The notes under the pieces were generated by a model that saw only the letters and a program-made list of their open reading frames with translations, searched no databases and was not told where the DNA came from. A stretch of 64,000 nucleotides of DNA from Flavobacterium psychrophilum (lineage in GTDB: Bacteria > Bacteroidota > Bacteroidia > Flavobacteriales > Flavobacteriaceae): contig CAMAQD010000009.1 in NCBI GenBank assembly GCA_945860385.1, positions 62,001 through 126,000 of the forward strand, given 5' to 3'. Position numbers and translations under genes: made by a program. Below, piece by piece: positions 8,915 to 18,765 of the stretch; within the stretch, counting starts at the first letter, position 1; each line of letters opens with the position of its first letter.

Positions 8915-9448
8915 CTACGATTCCAAAATATCTAAAAACTTCCCTTCCAATTCATTCATTTGACCGTTGCCTTTGTATCGTATTTGTTTAGCAATAAAAT
9001 AAAGCAAAAACCAAACAATAAACATCATCAGCATAACCAGAAAATTCATTGTTGTTGGTTGTTTCAAAATGTAATTGGAGTAAGCAATACCGCAAAAAAT
9101 CACAAAAATTCCGGCAACCATAAAATGCAGAAACATAAAAAGCGTCCATAAAGTGGGGTCTGGGCCAAATAATCCACGGATATGTGTTTCATTATTTTCT
9201 TTTGGTTCCAATTCCAAATGCAAATGTGGCGACCAATATTCGCGTTTTCCCTCGGGAATATTCATCCAAATATGATTGTGTTTGGTCTTTAGATGACAAT
9301 CTTCGGAGCAATTCACTTTATAATCTTCAAATTTTTGACGAACAACATCGATGTTTTCGTTTACATCTTTGTAAAAACGCAAGCGAAGTCTGATTTCATT
9401 ATTGGCATCCATAGTAGCAATTTTTGGGTTCGAAATGATTAAAACCAT
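8915..9448 (-). CDS. uncharacterised membrane protein with two transmembrane helices
   Basis: 177 residues from the first ATG. An internal ATG at 9412 (DANNEIRLRLRF) is an alternative start. The first 95 residues are soluble, with His and Cys in CSEDCHLKTKHNHIWMNIP and EYWSPHLHLELE. Two hydrophobic helices follow (LFMFLHFMVAGIFVIFCGIAY and MNFLVMLMMFIVWFLLYFIA), then a short charged tail. The His-rich HLHLELE stretch could bind metal, but no family was recognised. It is divergent from der with a 69-bp gap and convergent with era. Confidence 0.7.
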   Translation of the reverse strand: MVLIISNPKIATMDANNEIRLRLRFYKDVNENIDVVRQKFEDYKVNCSEDCHLKTKHNHIWMNIPEGKREYWSPHLHLELEPKENNETHIRGLFGPDPTLWTLFMFLHFMVAGIFVIFCGIAYSNYILKQPTTMNFLVMLMMFIVWFLLYFIAKQIRYKGNGQMNELEGKFLDILES

Positions 9449-9466
9449 TGCAAAATAGTAAAAAAA

Positions 9467-9496
9467 TTGATATTATGGTATTTAACACTACCTTTG
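9467..9496 (+). promoter_or_regulatory. der promoter
   Basis: TTG at 9467-9469, 19-bp spacer, TACCTTTG at 9489-9496. Start predicted near 9501, giving a short A-rich leader to the der ATG at 9518. Same spacing as the era-leader promoter. Confidence 0.65.
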
Positions 9497-9517
9497 CAAA
9501 ATATTTGAATTTATATT

Positions 9518-10828
9518 ATGAATAATATTGTTGCGATAGTAGGAAGACCTAATGTAGGGAAATCAACCCTTTTTAATAGGCTGATACAAAGAAGAGAAGC
9601 TATTGTAGATTCAGTATCTGGGGTGACCCGAGATAGAAACTATGGTAAAAGCGAATGGAACGGAAAAGAGTTTTCTGTGATTGACACCGGCGGATATGTT
9701 CGCGGATCTGATGACGTTTTTGAAGGCGAAATCCGCAAGCAAGTAGAACTTGCTATTGATGAAGCCGACGTAATTATTTTTGTGGTAGATGTTGAAGAAG
9801 GGATTACTCCAATGGATGACGTAGTTGCCAGACTTTTGCGTAAAGTAAAAAAACCTGTTTTACTTGCTGTAAATAAGGTTGATAATGCCATGCGCGAAAA
9901 GGATGCTCTCGAGTTTTACAACCTTGGTTTAGGCGAATTTTATACTTTTGCCAGTATTTCCGGAAGTGGAACAGGCGATTTATTGGATGCAGTAATCGAA
10001 GCTTTTCCAATAAAACCAGAGCCCGTTCAAGAAGAAGTGGTTTTGCCTCGTTTTGCAGTTGTGGGCCGTCCTAATGCTGGGAAATCAAGCTTTATTAACG
10101 CTTTGATTGGTAAAGAACGTTTTATGGTTACCGACATTGCGGGAACAACTCGTGATGCTATTGATACTAAATTTGACCGTTTTGGATTCGAATTCAACTT
10201 GGTAGATACTGCAGGAATTCGTCGTAAAGCGAAAGTGAAGGAAGATTTGGAATTTTATTCTGTGATGCGTTCGGTTCGAGCTATTGAATACTCGGATATT
10301 TGTATCTTGATTATTGATGCTACTCGTGGATTTGAAGGGCAGGACCAAAGCATTTTTTGGTTGGCCGAGAAAAACAGAAAAGGAGTTGTGATTTTGGTAA
10401 ATAAATGGGATTTGGTCGAAAAAGACACAATGTCAACCCGAGATTACGAAGCCAAAATCAGGGAACAATTAATGCCATTTACAGATGTGCCTATTCTTTT
10501 TGTTTCCGCATTGACAAAACAACGTTTATTAAAAGCTTTGGAGGCTACAGTTCAGGTTTTCGAAAATAGAAAACAACGTATTGCAACTTCGAAATTCAAT
10601 GAATATATGCTGAAAGTCATTGAAGCCTATCCGCCACCAGCAACAAAAGGGAAATATGTAAAAATTAAATATTGTATGCAGTTGCCGACATTGACACCTC
10701 AATTTGTGTTTTTTGCCAATATGCCACAATATGTAAAAGAGCAATACAAACGTTATCTTGAAAACAAGATTAGAGAAAACTGGGACTTTTCTGGAGTGCC
10801 AATCGATATTTATATTAGAGAAAAATAA
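9518..10828 (+). CDS. der: ribosome-associated GTPase Der (EngA)
   Basis: 436 residues, with two tandem GTPase domains and a C-terminal KH-like domain. This layout is unique to Der, which acts in 50S subunit assembly. The first P-loop is GRPNVGKST at 8-16, followed by DTGG. The second P-loop, GRPNAGKSS, lies near 182-190, followed by DTAG and NKWD. The C-terminal part, with [15 protein letters not shown], is the KH-like domain. It has its own promoter and a strong terminator immediately downstream, so it is monocistronic. Confidence 0.98.
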   Translation: MNNIVAIVGRPNVGKSTLFNRLIQRREAIVDSVSGVTRDRNYGKSEWNGKEFSVIDTGGYVRGSDDVFEGEIRKQVELAIDEADVIIFVVDVEEGITPMDDVVARLLRKVKKPVLLAVNKVDNAMREKDALEFYNLGLGEFYTFASISGSGTGDLLDAVIEAFPIKPEPVQEEVVLPRFAVVGRPNAGKSSFINALIGKERFMVTDIAGTTRDAIDTKFDRFGFEFNLVDTAGIRRKAKVKEDLEFYSVMRSVRAIEYSDICILIIDATRGFEGQDQSIFWLAEKNRKGVVILVNKWDLVEKDTMSTRDYEAKIREQLMPFTDVPILFVSALTKQRLLKALEATVQVFENRKQRIATSKFNEYMLKVIEAYPPPATKGKYVKIKYCMQLPTLTPQFVFFANMPQYVKEQYKRYLENKIRENWDFSGVPIDIYIREK

Positions 10829-10833
10829 AACGA

Positions 10834-10857
10834 ATCCCGAGCAATCGGGATTTTTTT
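10834..10857 (+). terminator. der terminator
   Basis: ATCCCGA/TCGGGAT stem with GCAA loop and seven T residues, starting 6 bp after the der stop. A textbook intrinsic terminator. Confidence 0.85.
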
Positions 10858-10911
10858 ATGCTTATTTTTATAAAATAAAATAATGCTATAAACATTATTA
10901 AACCATTGCAC

Positions 10912-10919
10912 TATTTTTG
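10912..10919 (+). promoter_or_regulatory. candidate -7 box for the outer-membrane protein gene
   Basis: TATTTTTG matches TAnnTTTG, 31 bp before the ATG at 10951. No good -33 TTG at the right spacing. Confidence 0.35.
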
Positions 10920-10950
10920 AGTCGTACTCAATTGATGTAACAATTATTAT

Positions 10951-13719
10951 ATGCCTAAAATCTATTCTTTTTTATTTCTTCTACTTTTCTTTTTTTCTGC
11001 AAATGCCCAAAATGAAATTGTTATAAAGGGAACAGTGTATGATATTAATACGCAAGTTCCACTTGAGTTAGCAACAGTATATTTTTCAAGTGTCAAAGAT
11101 TCTACCGTTATTGAATATGTAAATACGGATAAAAACGGGGTTTTCAAAATCAGCACCAAAAAATACGATAAACCAATTTTTTTAAAGGTGAATTATATGG
11201 GGTATCAACCCTATATTGAGGAACAAAACGGGCTTTTAGAGAGCAAAGATTTTGGAAAAATATATTTGTTGCACAATACCAATGTTTTGAATGAGGTCGT
11301 TATAAAATCGGAAGCTCCACCTATCCGAGTAAAAAAAGATACTTTAGAATTTAATGCAGCTTCTTTCAAGGTGCGTCCAGATGCCAATGTCGAGATTTTG
11401 TTAAAACAATTGCCAGGATTCGAGGTTGACAATGAAGGGAAAATTACCGTTAACGGAAAAGAAGTGACACAATTTTTAATAAACGGTAAAGCTTTTTTTG
11501 ATAAAGATGGAGCCATAGCCTTAAAAAATTTGCCTGCCGATTTGATAAGTAAAGTTCAGGTCTCAGATTTTAAAACTAAAAAAGAAGAATTGGCAAAGCA
11601 AGAGTCAAGTTCTGATTTCTCCAGCATCAATTTGACGATTGATGAAAAGAAAAACAAAGGCTATTTCGGAAAATTCTTGGGAGGTTACGGAACCGATGAT
11701 CGGTATGAAAACAGCCTTATCGTGAATTTTTTTAATAACAAACAGAAAATAAGTGTTTTGGCTGCTGCCAATAATATTAATTCCAGTGGTTTCACACAAG
11801 ACGATGTTTTTGACAGTATGGGTGGTGGAAGAAATGCCATTGGAAACAACAGATCATCAGGAGGTGGCAAAGGTATTACACAAACAAATTTAGTTGGCTT
11901 TAACTATTCCGATGAATGGTCGAAAGAGATGGAAGCTAGTGCAAGTTATAATTTTTCGAACACTGTTAACAAGAATGAAAGCAAATCCAATCAAGCTAAT
12001 TTCTTGCCAACTGGAACCATTTTTACCGAATCGAATTCAAAAATTAGAAATGAAAGTACAGGCAATAAGGCAAATTTTGAATTTGAATACAAAATAAATC
12101 CCACCATTCGAGTTGTTGTTACTCCAAAAGTCGATCAAACTCGCACCAATAATTTATCTGAATCTTCCAGTTTTTCAAGGGATGAAAATGAGGCTTCCTT
12201 AAACGAAAGTAATTCAAAATCCTACAGAGAAAATACAGCTACAAATTTTGCAAATTCCATAAATTTTAATAAAACATTCGATCAAAAAGCTCGAAATTTG
12301 AGTTTTGAATTTAATAATAATAATACCAATACCGATTCAAACGCATTGAATATCTCGGAAACCATTTTTTATCAAGGCAGTAAACCCAATGATGAAAGAA
12401 ATCAAAATAGCAAGACCGAAAACACTTATGATTTTTATTCGGCGGATATTGAATATACTGAACCCATAACTGATTCGTTGCGAATTCGAATTGGTTCTGA
12501 TTTTGGATGGACGAATGCTATCAACGATGTCAAAACATTCGATTACAATACAGTTTCCCAGTCGTATTCTAATATAAATGATTTACAAACAAATTATACC
12601 ACATCAACTAAAAATTCCATTGCACCTAAAGTTGGGATTACTTACGAAAAAAACAATTTTACTTTTACTTTGAATTCTAGCACTTCGATTATCGATTTTG
12701 ATAATCATTCCTTATATTTAAATAAAGTTACCGATTTGAATCAAAAATATGTTTTGCCTTACGGAAGAGCACAAATTAGATATAAGTTAGACAGATCAAA
12801 ATTTGTTACTTTGAGATACGATTATTCCAGCAGTCTTCCTTCTTCCAATCAGTTGATGCCAGTAGGAAATATAGCTAATCCATTGAATACGATTATCGGA
12901 AATCCAAACTTGAATCCAAACAAAAAAAGCAGTGTCAACCTCAATTACAGAAATTTTGATATGCGATCTCGCTCAGGTTATTCCTTGTATATGAGAGCAG
13001 ATTTTTTTGATAGCGAAATAGTGTCGAGTATGGTTTATGACTCTAGTGGAAAAAGGAACACTACTTATAAAAATGTGACTGGAACTTACACAACATCTAT
13101 TGGAGGAAATTGGAATCAAACTATAAAAAGAGATGCTCATGTACTGAGGTACGGTTTGAGTATAAATGGTAATTATTCTCTGGACAAAGGATTTACAAAC
13201 ACTGTTTTGTACGACGCAAAATCATTAGGAATTACCCCAAAAATTTACTTTTCGTATGATTATGGTGAATTGCTTACCGTTGCACCTTCGTATGGTTTGT
13301 CCTATAATGAGGCCAAGTATACCAATTCATCCTTGAAAGCGAGTTCGAATGTCGTTCATAGAATCAATTTGCAAACCACTAATTATTGGCCTAAAAATTG
13401 GATTTTTGGTAATGATTTTGGATATACATACAACTCTAATATTTCCGATGGCTTTAAAAAAGATTTCTATTTGTGGAACACGAGTTTGTCGTATGGGTTT
13501 TTTGAAAAAAAGATGATTTTAAAAGTAAAAGTCTATGATGTTTTGAATCAAAATTTAAGCGCCACAAGAACCATATCACCAACGACAATTCGCGATGAAG
13601 AAAACACAGTTTTAAAACGATACGCTATGTTTTCGTTGGCTTATAAATTGGGGAATTTTGGAGGAAAAGAAAAACGTTTTAGAGATAATGAAAAGGGTAG
13701 AGATATTGATTTTAACTAA
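10951..13719 (+). CDS. outer-membrane beta-barrel protein with carboxypeptidase-regulatory-like N-terminus (TonB-receptor-like)
   Basis: 922 residues. A signal peptide ends near ANAQ (about residue 19). A CarboxypepD-regulatory-like beta-sandwich covers roughly 25-110 (IKGTVYDINTQVPLELATV). A plug-like region with LLKQLPGFEVDNEGKITVNG follows, then a long barrel rich in Asn, Ser and Tyr. Proteins of this type (outer membrane beta-barrel family 3) are common in Bacteroidota and resemble TonB receptors. A TonB box is not obvious, so the substrate and TonB dependence are open. It stands alone between two terminators. Confidence 0.8.
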   Translation: MPKIYSFLFLLLFFFSANAQNEIVIKGTVYDINTQVPLELATVYFSSVKDSTVIEYVNTDKNGVFKISTKKYDKPIFLKVNYMGYQPYIEEQNGLLESKDFGKIYLLHNTNVLNEVVIKSEAPPIRVKKDTLEFNAASFKVRPDANVEILLKQLPGFEVDNEGKITVNGKEVTQFLINGKAFFDKDGAIALKNLPADLISKVQVSDFKTKKEELAKQESSSDFSSINLTIDEKKNKGYFGKFLGGYGTDDRYENSLIVNFFNNKQKISVLAAANNINSSGFTQDDVFDSMGGGRNAIGNNRSSGGGKGITQTNLVGFNYSDEWSKEMEASASYNFSNTVNKNESKSNQANFLPTGTIFTESNSKIRNESTGNKANFEFEYKINPTIRVVVTPKVDQTRTNNLSESSSFSRDENEASLNESNSKSYRENTATNFANSINFNKTFDQKARNLSFEFNNNNTNTDSNALNISETIFYQGSKPNDERNQNSKTENTYDFYSADIEYTEPITDSLRIRIGSDFGWTNAINDVKTFDYNTVSQSYSNINDLQTNYTTSTKNSIAPKVGITYEKNNFTFTLNSSTSIIDFDNHSLYLNKVTDLNQKYVLPYGRAQIRYKLDRSKFVTLRYDYSSSLPSSNQLMPVGNIANPLNTIIGNPNLNPNKKSSVNLNYRNFDMRSRSGYSLYMRADFFDSEIVSSMVYDSSGKRNTTYKNVTGTYTTSIGGNWNQTIKRDAHVLRYGLSINGNYSLDKGFTNTVLYDAKSLGITPKIYFSYDYGELLTVAPSYGLSYNEAKYTNSSLKASSNVVHRINLQTTNYWPKNWIFGNDFGYTYNSNISDGFKKDFYLWNTSLSYGFFEKKMILKVKVYDVLNQNLSATRTISPTTIRDEENTVLKRYAMFSLAYKLGNFGGKEKRFRDNEKGRDIDFN

Positions 13720-13753
13720 AGCCATAAGAATCCAATTTATTTAAAACTTTCAG

Positions 13754-13793
13754 AAAGTTTATAGAGTTTGCAAAAGCTCGATAAACTTTTTTT
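13754..13793 (+). terminator. terminator after the outer-membrane protein gene
   Basis: AAAGTTTAT (13754-13762) pairs with ATAAACTTT (13781-13789), with an inner GAG/CTC extension and a T-run. It ends 16 bp before the SDR gene. Confidence 0.7.
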
Positions 13794-13808
13794 ATTTTTA
13801 TAAGAAAA

Positions 13809-14600
13809 ATGCAATCAATAAATAACAAAGTAGTTTGGATTACTGGCGCTTCAAGCGGAATAGGAGAGGCTTTGGCTTATGAACTGGCTCGCAAAAACTG
13901 CAAACTAATACTTTCGGCACGAAATGTTGAAGCTTTAGAATTAGTTAAATCTAAATGCTCAACTACCGAAGTTTTAGTATTGCCTTTTGATTTGGCAGAT
14001 TTTGGCAACGCCAAAATTAATGCAGAAAAAGCCGTTGCTGCCTTTGGAAAAATTGACATCCTAGTCAACAATGGAGGAGTAAGCCAGCGTTCACTTATCG
14101 CAGAAACTAATTTTGAAGTAGACAAAAAACTCATCGAAGTCGATTATCTCGGGACGGTTGCTTTGACCAAAGCTTTACTGCCTCATTTTGTCAAAAATCA
14201 AAGTGGACATTTTGTAACCATTACCAGTTTGATGGGGAAATTTGGTTCGCCATATCGTTCCGGTTATTGTGGTGCAAAACACGCGCTTCACGGATTTTTT
14301 GATGTTTTAAGAATGGAACATTATAAAGATTTTTTGAATGTAACATTGATTTGCCCTGGATTTATTCAAACTAATGTAGCTAAAAACGCTTTAATTGGAA
14401 ATGGCTCAAGTCAAAATAAAGAAGATGAAGCTACAAAAAACGGAATGCCGGTAGCGGTTTTTGCTAAGAAATTTGTAAAAGCAGTTGAGGCTAATAAATT
14501 CGAAGTTTACATAGGCGGAAAAGAAGTTTTAGGCATATATTTGAAACGATTTTTTCCAAAGTTCTTGCATTATTTTGTTTTGAGAAGCAAAGTAAGATAA
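13809..14600 (+). CDS. short-chain dehydrogenase/reductase (SDR)
   Basis: 263 residues, classical SDR. The cofactor motif TGASSGIG is at residues 12-19, NNGG lies near 94, and the catalytic Ser and Tyr-xxx-Lys are in TSLMG and SGYCGAKHA. The C-terminal part, with LKRFFPKFLHYFVLRSKVR, is basic and hydrophobic, as in membrane-associated DHRS7-type SDRs. An NAD(P)-dependent alcohol/ketone conversion is certain at family level; the substrate is not. It converges with the DUF2490 gene, 9 bp away, with no hairpin between. Confidence 0.88.
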   Translation: MQSINNKVVWITGASSGIGEALAYELARKNCKLILSARNVEALELVKSKCSTTEVLVLPFDLADFGNAKINAEKAVAAFGKIDILVNNGGVSQRSLIAETNFEVDKKLIEVDYLGTVALTKALLPHFVKNQSGHFVTITSLMGKFGSPYRSGYCGAKHALHGFFDVLRMEHYKDFLNVTLICPGFIQTNVAKNALIGNGSSQNKEDEATKNGMPVAVFAKKFVKAVEANKFEVYIGGKEVLGIYLKRFFPKFLHYFVLRSKVR

Positions 14601-14609
14601 GAGTTTCTA

Positions 14610-15350
14610 TTACTTCTTTTGGTGAATGTTTAATTTATGATAAAAGGTAAACCGAATTATATCCCGATTGAAATAATCAACACCGCTGGCACGTTGCTGG
14701 AAACTGTTTAAATATCCCAATTCAAGAGCAATGTTTTTGTTGATGCTATAGTGCAAAGCGGCATAAATTCGGTTTTGGTCAAAGGTGTTTTTTACAACAT
14801 TTTCTCCTCCATTGAACATTAATTCATCATAGACAATAACTTTTAAAAACTGGTTTTCTTTTTTCCAGAAGGAATATTCCCCTTGAATTCGATATCTGAA
14901 TCTCCAAAAGAAAGTCGTTCCCGTAAGCAATCCATCTTTATTGGCATTGTGAAAAAAGCGTTCTTCCACCTGAAATCTATGAAGCAATGCGAATTTATTG
15001 AAATCTTTTTTCCAAAGAATATCTTGTTGGCCTCGGTATTCGGGCACATTAAAGTTATAATTGATTTCGGAATCTTGCGTGGCAACGGAGAAATAAGCAA
15101 ATCCAGTTCCTATTTCAATCTCAGGATTTATTTTGTAGCGTCCTTGAAGTCGTATCGCATATGAATTTTCTTCAGCAGGATTTATAAAAATACGATTGTC
15201 AAATTCCGTATGTAAGGACCACTTGTTGTTTAGGGTTAAAAAATTGTAATACCGTGTCCAAAGTAAACTTTGGTGATCTACATTTTTTTCGGTTTGTGCA
15301 TACAAAAAGCTGCAAGTCACAAACAGAAAAAGGGTTTGGATAAATTTCAT
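14610..15350 (-). CDS. DUF2490-type outer-membrane protein
   Basis: 246 residues with a signal peptide (MKFIQTLFLFVTCSFLYAQ). The rest alternates in beta-barrel fashion: LLWTRYYNFLTLNNKWSLHT, FDNRIFIN, FWRFRYRIQGEY and ALHYSINKNIALELGYL. This spacing of amphipathic strands, including the N-terminal W-R-Y pattern, is typical of DUF2490 proteins, predicted small outer-membrane barrels of unknown function. It ends with a basic stretch (YHKLNIHQKK) rather than an aromatic residue. No operon partner. Confidence 0.7.
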   Translation of the reverse strand: MKFIQTLFLFVTCSFLYAQTEKNVDHQSLLWTRYYNFLTLNNKWSLHTEFDNRIFINPAEENSYAIRLQGRYKINPEIEIGTGFAYFSVATQDSEINYNFNVPEYRGQQDILWKKDFNKFALLHRFQVEERFFHNANKDGLLTGTTFFWRFRYRIQGEYSFWKKENQFLKVIVYDELMFNGGENVVKNTFDQNRIYAALHYSINKNIALELGYLNSFQQRASGVDYFNRDIIRFTFYHKLNIHQKK

Positions 15351-15508
15351 TCAGTTCAATTCAAATTTCGGCAAATTTAAACAAACTTAATTTAAGAGGA
15401 ATTTCTTTTTTTAAGAGCTATTTTGATTGTAAATCATATCAATCTAGAAATGAAAAATCCATCAAAAATCAATTTGATGGGTTTCTCAGATGTAATTGTT
15501 TATTGGTG

Positions 15509-18061
15509 TTATAAAGAATATTTCAAAGTAATTCCATAAGTTCTTTGATCTCCTAATACTCCGGCATAATGTCCGGAATTTCCACCAGCAGGTAATAACT
15601 GTTCGTAATAATCCTTGTCTAAAAGATTACGTCCCCAGACGTAAACAGATAAGCCTTCAGAAGCACGAAAACCTAGGCGAGCATTAAAAATAGCATAACC
15701 ATCCACTATTAAATATTTTGAAGCAGAAGGACTTGATGAAAACTCAGAACGGGCATAACCATCTAATGCTACAAAAAATTTACCGGTGTTTCCGAAGAAT
15801 TTTGCAGTTTTAGTGTATTCTCCTCCTAAAGACCCAGCCCATTTTGATGCACCAGGTAAATCTGTTCCTGAAACATCTTTGAACGACACAGCAGATCCTG
15901 TTTCTTCTAAAGGAAGTGGAGCATTGGTAAATTTCACATATTTACCATCAGTATAAGTTACAGCACCATTAATGGTAAAATGATGGTTTATTATTATACT
16001 AGCATCTAACTCAGCGCCTTTAACACGTACTTTATCAGCATTGGCCAGATATCCTCGATTCACGCCCAATTCAGCTGCTTGTACGTTGGTTTGAAAGTCT
16101 TTAATTTCGGTGTTAAACAAAGTCAAATTCAAAATGGAGTTTTTGAAAGGAGATGTTTTTACACCCAATTCATAATGGTTTACATCTTCAGGTTTAATTA
16201 CGGCGAGGTCAAGTGCGGGTTGACCTGAAACGGTTGGTAGTCCTGCAACGTTCACACCAATAGGTTTATAACTTTTCGCGTAAGTGGCATACGCATTGAT
16301 CTTATCGGATGCTTTATAAGTCACAGTTAAATTTCCTGAAAAGTCTGTATCATCAGCGCCAGCTATAAAAGATTGGTCGGTATAAACCAATTTTTTCAAA
16401 GCAATTAGAGCCGGATCATTAGTTTGTAGACCTCCATAGGTTTTACGGTCGTAATTGGCGTCTTTATTATCGTAATTATATCTTAAACCCGGTAATACGT
16501 GCAAACGATCTGTAATAGCCCAATCCAATTGACCGAATACTGCCGCACTGGTTGATTGTATTTTTGCATTGGTGTGAATTCCGTATCCTTCAAAAAGGCC
16601 AGGTGTTTTCCATAAAAGACTAGTAGTACTTTGAGAAAAACGCCATTGTGCATTTCCAGATTCTTCTGTACCATCGATTTTTACAGTTTGGTCAATAAAA
16701 AACACACCAACAACACCACTTAATTTTGAGCTAAGTTCTCCTGCATAACGAATCTCTTGTGTAAATTGTTTGTGTTTTGCAGGGTTTTGTGATTTTGCAA
16801 GAACCTGTAAACCTGTAAAATCCCTATCATTTGATGGATCCCAATTCCAGAATCTCCAAGCGGTGGTTGAAGTTAGAGTTCCTCTTCCAATTTTCGTATC
16901 GACATTAAGGGAAACACCACCTAAATCTTGTCCTGAACGCCAAGGCGTATCTTGATCAATCTTGCGATCAAAAGCATTCAAGCTCGGAAGCTGGTAATTC
17001 AAATCGGCAATAATAGCATTGAATTGACGGTAAGCCGCTCTTTTTGTTGGAGCAACTCCGGCAACAACCTGAGCATATCCATCAGGGCGTTGTGTTGTGA
17101 TATCTGCTGCCAAAGTAATATTGGTGTTTTCCGTCGGAGTAAAAAGGATTTGTCCTCGTATTCCTTGATTATTAAGAGTGTTTGTAGATTTCCCTGTTGC
17201 TATATTTTCAATTAAACCATCACGTTGCGTTCCAGAGAAGGAAAGACGACCAGCAATTTTTTGACTCAAAGGTCCTGTAATTGAAGCTTTGCCTTGAAGG
17301 TATTGGTAATTTCCATAGCTCACTTCAAAATCAGCTCCCGAAGTAAAACTTGGCTTACGGGTTGTGATATTAAAAGCTCCCGAAGTAGTGTTTTTACCAA
17401 ACAAAGAGCCTTGTGGCCCACGTAATACTTCAATTCGTTCAACGTCTATAAAATCTAGAGTAGTTGCTGCTGGACGAGCATAATAAACCCCGTCAACATA
17501 GAAACCAACCCCTGGATCGATACCGTCATTGGTTAATCCAAAAGGAGAACCCAGACTACGAATGTTGATTCCAGTATTTCTTGGATTTGAAGAATACAAT
17601 TGAACCGATGGAACCAATTCCTTGATGCGATTCACATTAAAAGCTCCTGCTTGTTCAGCTTGTTTGCCTGTAATAACGGATATTGCAATTGGAACATCTT
17701 GCACTTTTTCTATTCTACGTCTTGAAGTAACCACTACTTCCGATAGAATTTTTTCCTCACCTGTAGTAATAAGAATTTGTAAAGGACTAGTGGGTAATTC
17801 AGTTATTTTAATTTCTTTAGTGTTAAAACCAGCGTATTGTACGATAATTGTAAATGGAAGTTCTTTTGCTTCAATGGTAAATTTACCATTAACATCTGAA
17901 GTTGAATTAGTGGTAGTTCCTTTTAGAACTACATTGACACCTTCTATTGGTGAATCTTGTTCGTTTTTTACGACTCCTTCCAGAGTACTTTGAGAATAGG
18001 ATGTGGCGAAAATTAAAATAAAAGTTAAAGCCGAAATGGTTTTGGTATAAGTATTTTTCAT
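15509..18061 (-). CDS. TonB-dependent receptor
   Basis: 850 residues. A signal peptide ends near TSYSQ. A CarboxypepD-regulatory-like domain covers about 25-95. A plug of about 115-235 includes VQDVPIAISVITGKQAEQAG and VERIEVLRGPQGSLFGKNTT. A 22-strand barrel follows, ending with YGITLKYSL. The plug resembles siderophore-type receptors (FyuA/IroN-like), but the ligand is unknown. The Rrf2 gene lies directly upstream on the same strand. Two copies of an 18-bp repeat flank the intergenic region, one over the promoter, so Rrf2 control is likely. If the ligand is a sulfur or iron compound, it would fit common Rrf2 roles. Confidence 0.9.
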   Translation of the reverse strand: MKNTYTKTISALTFILIFATSYSQSTLEGVVKNEQDSPIEGVNVVLKGTTTNSTSDVNGKFTIEAKELPFTIIVQYAGFNTKEIKITELPTSPLQILITTGEEKILSEVVVTSRRRIEKVQDVPIAISVITGKQAEQAGAFNVNRIKELVPSVQLYSSNPRNTGINIRSLGSPFGLTNDGIDPGVGFYVDGVYYARPAATTLDFIDVERIEVLRGPQGSLFGKNTTSGAFNITTRKPSFTSGADFEVSYGNYQYLQGKASITGPLSQKIAGRLSFSGTQRDGLIENIATGKSTNTLNNQGIRGQILFTPTENTNITLAADITTQRPDGYAQVVAGVAPTKRAAYRQFNAIIADLNYQLPSLNAFDRKIDQDTPWRSGQDLGGVSLNVDTKIGRGTLTSTTAWRFWNWDPSNDRDFTGLQVLAKSQNPAKHKQFTQEIRYAGELSSKLSGVVGVFFIDQTVKIDGTEESGNAQWRFSQSTTSLLWKTPGLFEGYGIHTNAKIQSTSAAVFGQLDWAITDRLHVLPGLRYNYDNKDANYDRKTYGGLQTNDPALIALKKLVYTDQSFIAGADDTDFSGNLTVTYKASDKINAYATYAKSYKPIGVNVAGLPTVSGQPALDLAVIKPEDVNHYELGVKTSPFKNSILNLTLFNTEIKDFQTNVQAAELGVNRGYLANADKVRVKGAELDASIIINHHFTINGAVTYTDGKYVKFTNAPLPLEETGSAVSFKDVSGTDLPGASKWAGSLGGEYTKTAKFFGNTGKFFVALDGYARSEFSSSPSASKYLIVDGYAIFNARLGFRASEGLSVYVWGRNLLDKDYYEQLLPAGGNSGHYAGVLGDQRTYGITLKYSL

Positions 18062-18079
18062 TATTATATAAATTATATG

Positions 18080-18097
18080 TAATTAGTAGAGTTTAAA
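18080..18097. repeat. 18-bp direct repeat, copy A (candidate Rrf2 operator in TonB-receptor leader)
   Basis: TAATTAGTAGAGTTTAAA, identical to 18267-18284. This copy lies 19-36 bp before the receptor ATG. Confidence 0.55.
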
Positions 18098-18244
18098 TTA
18101 AATTTTTTTTAAAAGCAACACATACACATCATTTTATAATCTTGTTTTTTAATTTTTTTTAATTCTTTTTTTAAAAAAGCGAATTTGTTTTGACTCGTTT
18201 TCATACGTTAATTTGTAATGTTATTAATGTTTAAAATTTTGAGG

Positions 18245-18252
18245 CAAATATA
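18245..18252 (-). promoter_or_regulatory. -7 box of the TonB-receptor promoter
   Basis: The minus strand reads TATATTTG, an exact TAnnTTTG box. Start near 18239 gives a leader of about 177 nt. The -33 region falls inside repeat copy B (18267-18284). Confidence 0.5.
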
Positions 18253-18266
18253 TAATTAATTCTATA

Positions 18267-18284
18267 TAATTAGTAGAGTTTAAA
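18267..18284. repeat. 18-bp direct repeat, copy B (candidate Rrf2 operator over the promoter)
   Basis: TAATTAGTAGAGTTTAAA, identical to copy A. With flanking bases it forms the imperfect palindrome TCTA-N9-TAGA. It covers the expected -33 region of the receptor promoter and lies just past the Rrf2 stop codon. Confidence 0.55.
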
Positions 18285-18294
18285 AAATATTTTT

Positions 18295-18708
18295 TTATTT
18301 TTTTCCTAAAGAAGCGATAGTAATGCCTTCCATTGCCACCAAAGTCTTTTCTCGAACTGCAATTAGCCCCAGTCTTAACAGGCATTCCGACTCAGTTTTA
18401 CAATCGTGGCAAGGTTCGTAAAAATTTAAAGAAGCGCAAGGAAGTAAAGCAATCGCACCGTCAAATAATCGATGGATATCGGCCAATGTTATCGTGCTTT
18501 TGGATTTTATCAGATAATAACCTCCTAATTTCCCTTGTTTGCTGCTCACAAAATGACCTCTTTTTAGCTCCAATAAGATTTGTTCCAAAAACTTTTTGGG
18601 GATATTGGCTCCTTCGGCAATTTCGATAGTCCTGGCGATGTAACCTTCTTCTTGCTGCGCTAAGTAAAGTAGAGCTTTAAGGGCGTATTTTGTTTTTTGT
18701 GAGAGCAT
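18295..18708 (-). CDS. Rrf2 family transcriptional regulator
   Basis: 137 residues. The N-terminal winged helix MLSQKTKYALKALLYLA is the Rrf2 hallmark, followed by NIPKKFLEQILLELK (recognition helix) and the wing GKLGGYYL. Cysteines at 91, 100, 103 and 109 (CASLNFYEPCHDC and ECL) could bind an Fe-S cluster or sense thiols. Their spacing differs from IscR and NsrR. It lies directly upstream of the TonB receptor on the same strand. The repeated 18-bp element there is the obvious candidate binding site. Confidence 0.88.
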   Translation of the reverse strand: MLSQKTKYALKALLYLAQQEEGYIARTIEIAEGANIPKKFLEQILLELKRGHFVSSKQGKLGGYYLIKSKSTITLADIHRLFDGAIALLPCASLNFYEPCHDCKTESECLLRLGLIAVREKTLVAMEGITIASLGKK

Positions 18709-18765
18709 TTATTTAAATTTAATAATTTTTTACACAGATTAAAAAACGGAATATTGATTACTGAA

